DNA from: Christensenella sp964438705 | Lineage (GTDB): Bacteria; Bacillota; Clostridia; Christensenellales; Christensenellaceae | Assembly: GCA_964438705.1 (NCBI GenBank) | Contig: CAYTKQ010000007.1 | Coordinates: 1 to 64,000 of the forward strand | Reading direction: 5' to 3' | DNA length: 64,000 bases | Program-made: the position numbers and the translations under genes | Part shown: in pieces, positions 8,216-16,198 of the stretch | Layout: the number at the start of each line of letters is the position of its first letter | Numbering within the stretch: the first letter of the stretch is position 1 | The notes under the pieces: generated by a model | What the model was told of the DNA's origin: nothing | The model's input: only the letters and a program-made list of their open reading frames with translations | The model's database searches: none

Positions 8216-8878
8216 ATGGAAGCAAATGGATGCATGGTCGTCTTGCTGGACGACGGAGCGAGCCTGCGGGTTGCCCGCGAATATGCGCAGGACGATCCGC
8301 TTTTTCGCATTGCGGGAGATTTTACGAACAGCACGGACGCGCTTGCCTTTTTGGCGGAGCAGCCGGCGGATCTTTTGTTGGCGGATTTTGACGCGCCGGG
8401 TGCGCGAACGCTGCTGAACATCATCATGCGCGACGAGATCGATGTGGATGTGATCGTGCTGACCGGGCAGAAGGACGGAGAAACCCTCCGGCAGGCGCTT
8501 TACGCGGGGGCGCAGGACTATTTGATCGCCCCTGTTGAACGGGAACGTTTTCGTATGTGCGTAAAAGGATATTTGGCGCGGCTTGCGATTGCGCGGGGGC
8601 TTAGGACTGTGGATCAGGAAACGGTGGACAAGCTGCTGCACACCGCCAAGGGCCGGGGCGCAGAGCGAAGCGGAAACGAACGTTTGGAACGCGTGTTTGC
8701 GTGCTTTGGTGAGGAGCCGGAGCACGATTTTACAGTCAAGGAGCTTGCGCAAAGGCTTGCGGTTTCCGCAGTGACGATGCGCCGCTATTTGAAGCAGCTC
8801 ACGGATGCGGGACGGATCGTAAGCGACGTGGATTACAACACGGGCGGGCATCCGCGCATTGTATACCGTCTGCCATGA
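8216..8878 (+). CDS. DcuR/CitB-like transcriptional regulator with degenerate receiver
   Basis: The product has an N-terminal receiver-like domain (about 1-125) and a C-terminal helix-turn-helix ending in the GG(H)PR..YR pattern typical of CitB/DcuR regulators of C4-dicarboxylate and citrate metabolism. The acidic pair and phospho-acceptor Asp (LADFD) are present, but the invariant Lys is lost (DYLIAP instead of the usual KP), so conventional phospho-signalling is doubtful. No histidine kinase is encoded nearby. ATG 8216 would give a nearly leaderless transcript; ATG 8234, preceded by GGAAG, is the alternative start. The sigma-54 activator gene follows after 16 bp, so they form an operon. Confidence 0.8.
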   Translation: MEANGCMVVLLDDGASLRVAREYAQDDPLFRIAGDFTNSTDALAFLAEQPADLLLADFDAPGARTLLNIIMRDEIDVDVIVLTGQKDGETLRQALYAGAQDYLIAPVERERFRMCVKGYLARLAIARGLRTVDQETVDKLLHTAKGRGAERSGNERLERVFACFGEEPEHDFTVKELAQRLAVSAVTMRRYLKQLTDAGRIVSDVDYNTGGHPRIVYRLP

Positions 8879-8894
8879 CCGGGGAGGAAAGCGG

Positions 8895-10331
8895 ATGAAA
8901 AAGAGAGTGCCCGCCTATTATCAAAAAGGCGCGACTGACTTGCTGGGCGATATCGATAGGGCTAAAAGCATCCTTGACGTGGTGATCGGCGGGTCTTACG
9001 ACGGCATTTATATTACGGACGGCAGCGCAAACACGCTGATGGTGAATAAATCCTATGAGATCATTTCCGGCCTGAAACGCGAGGATGTGCTGGGCAAAAA
9101 CATGCGCGACCTTGTGCGCGACGACATCATCAACGTATCGGGCACGCTGACGGCAATCGAGTCACGCGAGAGCGTGACGCTCGAGCAGGAATTTCAGACG
9201 GGAAAGCGCGCGGTGATCACCAGCACGCCCACACTCGACGAGGCGGGGCAGGTGATATTGGTCATTACCAACGTACGTGACGTGACGGAGCTCCACGAGC
9301 TGCGCAATCGGCTTGCCCAAAACGAGGAACAAAGCGAAAAGAACGTAAGCGAGCTGGAGGCGATGCGCAGGGAGATCATCGGCGACGGCGAGCTTGTGGT
9401 GGACGACCCCGCCATGCTCAGCGTGATGCGCATGATCGACAAGGTGAGCAGGCTCGATACCACCGTGCTGCTCACGGGGGAGACGGGTGTGGGCAAAGAC
9501 CGCATCGCTTCGTATATCTACCGCAAGAGCAAGCGCGCGGGCGAACGGTTCATTAAGGTGAATTGCGGGGCGATCCCTGCGGCGCTCATGGAAAGCGAGC
9601 TGTTTGGCTATGAACGCGGCGCGTTTACGGGCGCGAACCGCGAGGGAAAAATGGGGCTTTTTGAGGTGGCGGACAAGGGTACCATCTTTTTGGACGAGGT
9701 GGGCGAGTTGCCCCTCGACATGCAGGTGAAGCTGCTGCGGGTGCTGCAGGAGCAGGAAATCGAGCGGATCGGCTCGAACAGGCCCGTGAAGGTGGATGTG
9801 CGCGTGATTGCGGCGACCAACCGGAACTTGCAGGATATGCTGCGCGAAAAGCTGTTTCGCGAGGATCTTTATTACCGCCTCAACGTGTTCCCCGTCACCA
9901 TTCCGCCGCTTCGTGACCGCAGACGGGACATCGTTCCGCTGGCACAGCGGTTTTTATCGGAGCTGAATCGCAAATATAATATGGATAAGTTTCTCACGCC
10001 TTCCGGCGAGGATGCGCTTCTCGCTTATCGCTGGCCGGGAAACGTGCGCGAACTGAAAAACGTGGTGGAGCGTGCGATGGTCATGAGCAACACGAAGGAC
10101 ATTTCGGCGGGGAACTTTTTTTTGCATTCTCCGGCAGCGGGGCTGCCAAGCGAATATGGCGAAGTGAATTTGAAGGCGGTGACCGAGCGGCTGGAGCTCG
10201 ATTATATCGAACGCGCGTACGTGCGGGAGGGGAATGTGCGCGACGCGGCGAAGAGCCTCCAAATGGATGCGGCGACCTTTGTGCGCAAGCGCAAGAAGTA
10301 CCGTGAGAAATATGGATCGTTGCAAAAATGA
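8895..10331 (+). CDS. Sigma-54-dependent transcriptional activator (PAS, AAA+, Fis)
   Basis: This enhancer-binding protein should drive sigma-54 promoters. Its 478 residues contain an N-terminal PAS domain (about 25-140), a short coiled segment, an AAA+ domain with Walker A GETGVGKD near 195-202, the sigma-54-contacting GAFTGA loop near 242-247, Walker B TIFLDEVGE, and a Fis-type helix-turn-helix at the C terminus. The ATG at 8895 follows GGGGAGGAAA. No receiver domain is present, so the PAS domain is the likely sensor; its ligand is unknown. Its 3' end overlaps the first of three 16-bp palindromes, and a -24/-12 promoter lies 260 bp downstream, so the 4-hydroxybutyrate operon is the obvious target. 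Confidence 0.93.
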   Translation: MKKRVPAYYQKGATDLLGDIDRAKSILDVVIGGSYDGIYITDGSANTLMVNKSYEIISGLKREDVLGKNMRDLVRDDIINVSGTLTAIESRESVTLEQEFQTGKRAVITSTPTLDEAGQVILVITNVRDVTELHELRNRLAQNEEQSEKNVSELEAMRREIIGDGELVVDDPAMLSVMRMIDKVSRLDTTVLLTGETGVGKDRIASYIYRKSKRAGERFIKVNCGAIPAALMESELFGYERGAFTGANREGKMGLFEVADKGTIFLDEVGELPLDMQVKLLRVLQEQEIERIGSNRPVKVDVRVIAATNRNLQDMLREKLFREDLYYRLNVFPVTIPPLRDRRRDIVPLAQRFLSELNRKYNMDKFLTPSGEDALLAYRWPGNVRELKNVVERAMVMSNTKDISAGNFFLHSPAAGLPSEYGEVNLKAVTERLELDYIERAYVREGNVRDAAKSLQMDAATFVRKRKKYREKYGSLQK

Positions 10332-10433
10332 AACGTGTTGCAAAAATGAAACAATATATAAAAAAGACGCTGTGCAAGCGTCTTTTTTATATATGCAAAT
10401 AAAGTGCCAAGTGCGGCGTTGCAAAAATGAAAC
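10319..10433 (+). promoter_or_regulatory. Three copies of a 16-bp palindrome, candidate sigma-54 enhancer sites
   Basis: The sequence GTTGCAAAAATGAAAC occurs identically at 10319-10334, 10337-10352 and 10418-10433. It has the dyad GTTnCAnnnnTGnAAC. The first copy spans the stop codon of the activator gene. The sites lie about 160-275 bp upstream of the -24/-12 promoter, the usual distance for enhancers of sigma-54 activators, so they are the likely binding sites of the Fis-type protein at 8895-10331. Confidence 0.85.
10354..10394 (+). terminator. Strong bidirectional-looking terminator after the sigma-54 activator
   Basis: A near-perfect dyad with GACGCT/AGCGTC core, flanked by A6 and T6 and AT-rich extension, has a GTGCA loop. 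It separates the activator gene from the 4-hydroxybutyrate operon and lies between the second and third enhancer palindromes. Confidence 0.85.
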
Positions 10434-10590
10434 AAATGGAGTGATAGAGGATGTAAAACAACCCGTGCACCACAAAAACAAGGTGCTAGTTTTTACAAAA
10501 TAGCAGGTTTTTTTGTGAAAAGGGCGGACAAATGAGAATAAAAGATTAAAATTCAGCAAAATTTTAGAAGTTTTCAAAAAAACATTGCGC

Positions 10591-10607
10591 TTGGCATGAA
10601 AATTGCA
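10591..10607 (+). promoter_or_regulatory. Sigma-54 (-24/-12) promoter of the 4-hydroxybutyrate operon
   Basis: TTGGCATGAAAATTGCA has GG at 10593-10594 and GC at 10605-10606 with exactly 10 bp between, matching the YTGGCACG-N4-TTGC consensus. It lies about 80 bp upstream of the dehydratase start codon and downstream of three putative enhancer sites. Confidence 0.9.
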
Positions 10608-10687
10608 TGTATAATAATAGATAGAAAAACGGGCCAACCCGGCCGGTCACAATAACAACGCTCATGATGAGTAAAGGAGAAACGATT

Positions 10688-12136
10688 ATGGCACTTATGA
10701 CAGGAGAACAGTACATTGAAAGCATTCGCAACATCAAGATGCAGGTTTATATGTTTGGAGAGAAGATCGAAAGCCCGGTGGACGACCCGATCCTTCGTCC
10801 TTCGCTGAATTCCGTGCGCATGACCTATGATCTGGCGCAGATGCCGGAATATGAGGATCTGATGACGGTGACGCTGGAGGACGGCCGCAAAATCAACCGT
10901 TTCACGAATATCCACCGCAACACGGATGATCTGATCAAAAAGGTGAAGATGCAGCGTCTGCTTGGGCAGAAGACCGCCGCGTGCTTCCAGCGCTGCGTGG
11001 GGATGGACGCGTTCAACGCGGTTTACAGCACAACGTTTGAGACGGACAAGGCATGCGGAACGAACTATCATGAAAACTTTGTGAAGTATATGAAATATTG
11101 CCAGGACAACGACCTGACGATCGACGGCGCGATGACCGACCCCAAGGGCGACCGTTCGCTTGCGCCGCACGCGCAGGAGGACCCGGATATGTATCTGCGC
11201 GTGGTGGAACGCCGCGAAGACGGCATCGTGGTGCGCGGCTGCAAAGCGCATCAGACGGGCATGCTCAATTCGCACGAGGTGATTGTGATGCCCACCATCG
11301 CGATGCGCGAGGAAGACAAGGATTATGCCGTTGCGTTTTCCGTGCCGCTCGATGCGCCCGGCCTGTTCATGATCATCGGCCGCCAGTCCTGCGACACGCG
11401 CAAGCTCGAAGACAGCGAGCTTGACGTAGGAAACGCGGAATTCGGCGGCGTGGAAGCGCTGACGATCTTTGACGACGTATTTGTGCCCAACGACCGTATT
11501 TTCCTGAATGGCGAATATGAATTCGCGGGCATGATGGTGGAGCGCTTCGCGGGATATCACCGTCAGAGCTACGGCGGCTGCAAGGTCGGCGTGGGCGATG
11601 TGCTGATCGGCGCGGCGGCGGTGGCTGCTGATTACAACGGCGCGGCAAAGGCCTCGCACATCAAGGACAAGCTGATCGAGATGACGCACCTCAACGAAAC
11701 GCTGTTTGCGTGCGGTATCGCGTGCTCGGCAGAGGGGCATCCGACGGAATCGGGCAACTACATGATCGACCTGCTTCTCGCGAACGTGTGCAAGCAGAAC
11801 GTGACGCGCTTCCCGTATGAGATCGTGCGACTCGCGGAGGACATCGCGGGCGGCCTCATGGTGACGGCACCGTCCGAAAAGGACCTGCGCGACCCGAAGA
11901 TCGGCAAGTATGTGGAGAAGTATTTGAAGGGCGTTGCCTCTGTTTCCACGGAAAACCGTTTGCGCATTCTTCGCCTGATCGAGAATCTGGCGCTTGGCAC
12001 GGCGGCGGTCGGTTACCGCACGGAATCTATGCACGGTGCGGGCAGCCCGCAGGCGCAGCGCATCATGATCGCGCGGCAGGGCAATCTTGCGATGAAGAAG
12101 GAATTGGCGAAGACGATCGCGCATATCAAGGAATAA
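10688..12136 (+). CDS. abfD: 4-hydroxybutyryl-CoA dehydratase / vinylacetyl-CoA delta-isomerase
   Basis: This FAD and [4Fe-4S] enzyme dehydrates 4-hydroxybutyryl-CoA to crotonyl-CoA by a ketyl-radical mechanism and is oxygen sensitive. The 482-residue protein has the cluster ligands where the characterised Clostridium aminobutyricum enzyme has them: Cys99 and Cys103 (ACFQRC) and the His-x6-Cys pair at 291 and 298 (HRQSYGGC). The ATG at 10688 follows TAAAGGAGA. It is the first gene of a sigma-54-promoted operon that also encodes the matching CoA-transferase and 4-hydroxybutyrate dehydrogenase, which fixes its function within the 4-hydroxyphenylacetate hydroxylase superfamily. Confidence 0.96.
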   Translation: MALMTGEQYIESIRNIKMQVYMFGEKIESPVDDPILRPSLNSVRMTYDLAQMPEYEDLMTVTLEDGRKINRFTNIHRNTDDLIKKVKMQRLLGQKTAACFQRCVGMDAFNAVYSTTFETDKACGTNYHENFVKYMKYCQDNDLTIDGAMTDPKGDRSLAPHAQEDPDMYLRVVERREDGIVVRGCKAHQTGMLNSHEVIVMPTIAMREEDKDYAVAFSVPLDAPGLFMIIGRQSCDTRKLEDSELDVGNAEFGGVEALTIFDDVFVPNDRIFLNGEYEFAGMMVERFAGYHRQSYGGCKVGVGDVLIGAAAVAADYNGAAKASHIKDKLIEMTHLNETLFACGIACSAEGHPTESGNYMIDLLLANVCKQNVTRFPYEIVRLAEDIAGGLMVTAPSEKDLRDPKIGKYVEKYLKGVASVSTENRLRILRLIENLALGTAAVGYRTESMHGAGSPQAQRIMIARQGNLAMKKELAKTIAHIKE

Positions 12137-12194
12137 GGCGGGTATATGCCGGACAGACACGCGATTGATGGAATAAGAGATCAAAAGGGAAATA

Positions 12195-12506
12195 ATGAAA
12201 AACGAGATTCTAAAAAAAATCGAACAGGTGATCGAAGAGCGGGTGCGGCCCGCGCTGGGCGCGCATCAGGGTGACATCGAGATCGTAAGCTTCGAGGATG
12301 GCGTGCTGAAGGTGCGCTTCCTCGGCGCTTGTTCGAACTGCCCGTCCGCGTCGCTGACACTGGAAAACACGGTGGGGACGGCGGTGCGCGAGGCTGTGCC
12401 CGAGGTGAAGGACGTCGTGCTTCTGACGGGCGTGAGCGACGAGACATGGGACATGGCAAAACAGATTTTGGAGCAGAGAAGAGCACAGCGTGAAAATAGG
12501 GATTAA
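12195..12506 (+). CDS. NifU-like C-terminal domain protein
   Basis: The 103-residue protein matches the NifU/NfuA C-terminal domain, with the cluster-binding CSNCP motif near residue 49. Such proteins carry and deliver [4Fe-4S] or [2Fe-2S] clusters to target enzymes. It sits 58 bp downstream of the iron-sulfur dehydratase gene inside the same operon, so maturation or repair of the AbfD cluster is a natural inference. The first residues and the charged tail (residues 85-103) extend beyond the core domain. It overlaps the next gene by 17 bp. Confidence 0.85.
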   Translation: MKNEILKKIEQVIEERVRPALGAHQGDIEIVSFEDGVLKVRFLGACSNCPSASLTLENTVGTAVREAVPEVKDVVLLTGVSDETWDMAKQILEQRRAQRENRD

Positions 12507-12780
12507 ATACTGCGGAGGCTGTAATCCGCGCTACGACAGGACGAACATCATAGAGCGGCTGAAACGTGACCTGCCCGAAAGCGAGGTGTTTGCCGCAGCA
12601 CCCGCCGCCGATATGGATTATGTGGTGGTGGTGTGCGGCTGCAGAAGTGCGTGCGCGCTTGTGGACGGACTTATAGGCAGACACGGACGCGCGATCCTCA
12701 CGGAAAGCGACGCATATGAAGGACTGCTCAATGAACTGGAACGGATACAACGCAAAATCAAAGGAGAAGATTGCCAATGA
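12490..12780 (+). CDS. Small cysteine-rich protein with CGGCNPRYDR motif, function unknown
   Basis: The 96-residue product starts at GTG 12490, inside the end of the NifU-like gene, and ends in a 4-bp ATGA overlap with the CoA-transferase gene, so it is translationally coupled on both sides. It begins MKIGIKYCGGCNPRYDR and has a second cysteine cluster CGCRSAC near 49-55 plus a Cys near the C terminus. The fold looks like alternating strands and helices. I do not recognise a characterised family. Two cysteine pairs in an operon for a [4Fe-4S] dehydratase suggest metal or cluster handling, but this is inference. Confidence 0.8.
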   Translation: MKIGIKYCGGCNPRYDRTNIIERLKRDLPESEVFAAAPAADMDYVVVVCGCRSACALVDGLIGRHGRAILTESDAYEGLLNELERIQRKIKGEDCQ

Positions 12781-14084
12781 GCTGGAAAGAAACATATCAG
12801 TCTAGACTGACGACTGCGAAAGAAGCGGTCAAAAAGATCAAATCGGGCGACCGCATCGTGATCGCGCACGCGACGGGCGAGCCGGTGCACGTGACGGACG
12901 CGATGGTGGCGAACGCGGCGGCTTACGAGGATGTGGAGATCATCCACATGGTTTCCATGGGAAAATCGGCCTATTGCGCGCCCGGTATGGAAAAGCACTT
13001 CCGTCACAATTCGTTTTTCCTCGGCGGCACGACCCGCGCGGCATGCGCGGAGGGGCGGGCGGACATGACACCGGTATACTTTTCCAAGGAGCCGGAGCTC
13101 TTGCGTACCAACTGCAAGCCGGATGTGGCGCTCGTGCAGGTGAGCCCGCCGGACGAGCACGGCTACGTGAGCCTCGGCATTTCCGTGGATTACACGATGG
13201 AGGCGGTGAAACAGGCGAAAACCGTGATCGCGCAGGTCAATAAGTTTATGCCGCGCATCCACGGCGATTCCTTTGTGCATGTGGACGAGATCAGCGACTT
13301 TGTGGAATTTGACGAGCCGATCATCGAGCTGCCGAACCCCAAGATCACAGACATCGAGGAGGCCATCGGCAGGAATTGCGCGTCGCTCATCAACGACGGC
13401 GACTGTTTGCAGCTTGGTATCGGCGCGATCCCGGACGCAGTGCTGCTGTTCTTGAAGGACAAGAAGGACCTCGGCATCCACAGCGAGATGATCTCGGATG
13501 GGGTGGTGGAGCTTGTGGAGGCGGGCGTGATCACCAACAAACGCAAGAACCTGCATCCCGGCAAGAGCATTTTGACGTTTGCGATGGGCACGCGCAGGCT
13601 GTATGACTATTTGAACGACAATCCGGCGGTGGGCATTTACCCTGTGGATTATGTCAACGACCCGGTGGTGATCGCCCAAAACGACAACATGGTGTCCATC
13701 AATTCTTGCGTACAGGTGGATTTGATGGGGCAGGTGGTTTCCACCTCCGTCGGCGCCAAGCAGATTTCAGGCGTGGGCGGACAGGTGGACTTTGTGCGCG
13801 GCGCGACGATGAGCAAGGGCGGGCGCAGCATCATGGCGATGCCTTCCACGGCAAAGGGCAAGGTGTCGAAGATCGTGTGCAACATCGACGATGGCGCGGC
13901 GGTGACCACCTCGCGCTACGACGTACAGTATGTGGTGACGGAATACGGCATCGCGGATTTGCGGGGCATCACATTGCGCGAACGCGCGGTGCGCCTCATT
14001 CGGATCGCGCATCCGGATTTCAGGCCGCAGCTCATCGAATTTTTTGAGAAGAAGTTTTGCTGCAAATATGAGGACCAGGACTAA
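12777..14084 (+). CDS. abfT: 4-hydroxybutyrate CoA-transferase
   Basis: The 435-residue enzyme transfers CoA from acetyl-CoA or butyryl-CoA to 4-hydroxybutyrate. It belongs to the acetyl-CoA hydrolase/transferase family. The catalytic glutamate lies in GIHSEM (Glu237; the known AbfT residue is Glu238), followed by the conserved SDGVVELVEAG segment. The start ATG at 12777 overlaps the previous stop (ATGA) and has AAAGGAGA upstream. Its position between the dehydratase and 4-hydroxybutyrate dehydrogenase genes supports the substrate assignment over acetate or propionate. Confidence 0.94.
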   Translation: MSWKETYQSRLTTAKEAVKKIKSGDRIVIAHATGEPVHVTDAMVANAAAYEDVEIIHMVSMGKSAYCAPGMEKHFRHNSFFLGGTTRAACAEGRADMTPVYFSKEPELLRTNCKPDVALVQVSPPDEHGYVSLGISVDYTMEAVKQAKTVIAQVNKFMPRIHGDSFVHVDEISDFVEFDEPIIELPNPKITDIEEAIGRNCASLINDGDCLQLGIGAIPDAVLLFLKDKKDLGIHSEMISDGVVELVEAGVITNKRKNLHPGKSILTFAMGTRRLYDYLNDNPAVGIYPVDYVNDPVVIAQNDNMVSINSCVQVDLMGQVVSTSVGAKQISGVGGQVDFVRGATMSKGGRSIMAMPSTAKGKVSKIVCNIDDGAAVTTSRYDVQYVVTEYGIADLRGITLRERAVRLIRIAHPDFRPQLIEFFEKKFCCKYEDQD

Positions 14085-14096
14085 GGGGGAATTGTT

Positions 14097-15209
14097 ATGA
14101 AAGAATTATCGATCAAACCGGAAATATTTTCGTTTGAGACGTGCAAGGAGTTTTGCGCGGAATACAAAATTGGCAAGGGCGACCTGATCATCACCAACGA
14201 ATACATCTTTCAGCCGTATTTTGGCGATCTGAACGTCGATGCGGACGTGATCTATCAGGAAAAATATGGCGCGGGCGAGCCGTCCGACGAGATGGCGGAG
14301 GCAATGTATGCCGACATGAAGGGCAGCTATAAGCGCATCATCGCCATTGGCGGGGGTACGATCATCGACATTTCCAAGCTGTTTGCGCTCAAGCATGTGA
14401 GCCCAATCCTCGATCTTTACGACAGGAACGTGGACATCATCAAGGACAAGGAGCTTGTTCTCGTCCCCACCACATGCGGCACGGGCAGCGAGGTGACGAA
14501 CATCGCGATCCTCGAGCTGAAGAGCCGCCACACCAAAATGGGGCTTGCAGTGGACGAGATGTATGCGGACAGTGCGGTGCTGATTCCCGAGCTTCTAAAG
14601 GGGCTGCCCTTCAAGTTCTTTGCGACCAGCTCCATCGACGCGCTCATTCACGCGCTGGAATCCAGCCTTTCGCCCAAGGCGACCGTTTATACGGAGATGT
14701 TTGGCTATGAGGCCATCAAGATGATCCTCGAGGGCTACAAGGTGATCGCGCGGGATGGCGAGGACGCGCGTATGCCGCTTTTGAAGGACTTCCTGATTGC
14801 GAGCAACTATGCGGGCGTTGCCTTTGGCAACGCGGGATGCGCCGCCGTGCACGCTATGAGCTATCCGCTTGGCGGGACGTATCATGTGCCGCACGGCGAG
14901 GCGAATTACTGCCTGCTGATCGGCGTATTCAAAAAATACATGAGCATCGATCCGAACGGCAAGCTCAAGAAGATGAACCGCTTTATTGCGGATATCCTCG
15001 GCTGCGACGAAGCAGTGGTGTATGACGAGCTCGAGAAGCTGCTCAATCAGATCATTCAGTGCAAGCCGCTCCATGAATACGGTGTGAAGGAAGAAGAACT
15101 TGAAACCTTCACGGACAACGTAATGGAAAAACAGGGCCGCCTGATGGGCAACAACTATGTGGAGCTTGATCGCGACGCGGTATACGACATTTACAAAAAG
15201 CTTTATTGA
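14097..15209 (+). CDS. 4hbD: 4-hydroxybutyrate dehydrogenase (iron-containing alcohol dehydrogenase)
   Basis: This NAD-dependent enzyme interconverts succinate semialdehyde and 4-hydroxybutyrate. The 370-residue length fits the clostridial 4HbD enzymes. The group III alcohol dehydrogenase signatures are visible: the GGGTIIDI nucleotide loop near 82-89, TTCGTGSEVT, and metal ligands Asp and His in SSIDALIHALES, His in AVHAMSYPLGG and His in YHVPHGEAN. It starts 12 bp after abfT with a strong AAGGGGGA site. It supplies the 4-hydroxybutyrate that the two upstream enzymes convert to crotonyl-CoA. Confidence 0.94.
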   Translation: MKELSIKPEIFSFETCKEFCAEYKIGKGDLIITNEYIFQPYFGDLNVDADVIYQEKYGAGEPSDEMAEAMYADMKGSYKRIIAIGGGTIIDISKLFALKHVSPILDLYDRNVDIIKDKELVLVPTTCGTGSEVTNIAILELKSRHTKMGLAVDEMYADSAVLIPELLKGLPFKFFATSSIDALIHALESSLSPKATVYTEMFGYEAIKMILEGYKVIARDGEDARMPLLKDFLIASNYAGVAFGNAGCAAVHAMSYPLGGTYHVPHGEANYCLLIGVFKKYMSIDPNGKLKKMNRFIADILGCDEAVVYDELEKLLNQIIQCKPLHEYGVKEEELETFTDNVMEKQGRLMGNNYVELDRDAVYDIYKKLY

Positions 15210-15245
15210 GGATTGCGGCGCTTTTTTGCGCGCAGGAGAAAAAAG

Positions 15246-15923
15246 ATGTATCGGTTGACTGTACTAAAACAAGGGCCTTATAAGCTGCAAGAAGCGATGA
15301 CGGATACCATCGGGGGACAGCGTTTCCGTACGGAAATGCTTCCCCTTGACGGGAGCGTTTGTGCGGACTATTTTGTGAAACATCCTGTGGACCTGCTGCT
15401 CGTCGATCTGTGCGGCAGGCCCGCGCGGGGGCTTGATTTTCTGCGGGCGCTGCGGCTTGCGGGCGTGAAAAGCGAGATCGTGGCATATATCGCGCGGGAC
15501 GATTACAGAACGCTGCGCCGCGTAATGCGTTTGGGCGTGGCGGACTGCCTCGTTGACCCGTTTGACACGAGCCGTTTTGAGCAGGCCGTAGAGCGCTTTT
15601 TTGAGCGCAGGAGGCTCTTTGCGTCGCCGGAGATCACGCAGGAGCAGGCGGACGGATTAAAGCGGAGCATACAGACAGTGAGCGAGCTTCCGAAGGGACT
15701 GCAAAAGCGCACCCTCAACACGATACGGGCATTGCTCTCGAGCCGCCCGGGCGCGAGCTTTTCGTGCGGCGATGTGGTGGGCGCGGTCAATTTATCGCGC
15801 ATCACGGTGCAGCGCTATCTTTCGTATATGAGCGAAGCGGGAGAGCTCACAGAGGCGGTGAACTACCGCACGGGCGGAAGGCCGTGCTCGCTCTACCGAT
15901 ACAACCCCGGGCTTTTTGCGTAA
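15246..15923 (+). CDS. DcuR/CitB-like regulator with strongly degenerate receiver
   Basis: This 225-residue protein resembles the regulator at 8216-8878 in size and layout: a receiver-like domain and a helix-turn-helix ending GGRPCSLYRY. The receiver is more decayed: the acidic pair is replaced (VLKQGP), the Ser/Thr position is Ile (AYIAR) and the invariant Lys is Asp (LVDPFD), although the acceptor Asp (LLVDL) remains. It is the last gene of the sigma-54 operon, with CAGGAG before the ATG at 15246 and a terminator 20 bp after the stop. A phosphorylation-independent, perhaps ligand-binding, regulator of the operon is inferred. Confidence 0.8.
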   Translation: MYRLTVLKQGPYKLQEAMTDTIGGQRFRTEMLPLDGSVCADYFVKHPVDLLLVDLCGRPARGLDFLRALRLAGVKSEIVAYIARDDYRTLRRVMRLGVADCLVDPFDTSRFEQAVERFFERRRLFASPEITQEQADGLKRSIQTVSELPKGLQKRTLNTIRALLSSRPGASFSCGDVVGAVNLSRITVQRYLSYMSEAGELTEAVNYRTGGRPCSLYRYNPGLFA

Positions 15924-15942
15924 GAAAAAATTTAATTTTACC

Positions 15943-15975
15943 GAAAGCGGCTCTTTGCAAGGGCCGCTTTTCAAT
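15943..15975 (+). terminator. Terminator of the 4-hydroxybutyrate operon
   Basis: A 9-bp stem (AAGCGGCTC/GGGCCGCTT, one wobble) with TTTGCAA loop is followed by TTTT, 20 bp beyond the last stop codon. Confidence 0.8.
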
Positions 15976-16198
15976 TATAAACTTTTCATAAAAAATCGTC
16001 AAAAATCGCCAAAGAACGTTATTTTCGTGAGATAATAGGACAAAGGGGTTGAGGATCAAACCGCGAAAAACGAGTGGGGATTGCAGGGTGAACGGGGTAT
16101 TGCAGAACAAAATAATGCTTTTCGTATGAAAACATTGGGGCTATAATGGAAAAAATCCGGAATGCCAATGGGCAGCGAATTGGAACGGAGGTGAGTAT

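Noticed and set aside
10574..12184. Long open frame (536 codons) on the minus strand
   Set aside because: It lies entirely antisense to abfD, whose catalytic residues are all recognisable. Its His/Arg/Ala-rich translation is typical of the complement of a GC-rich gene.
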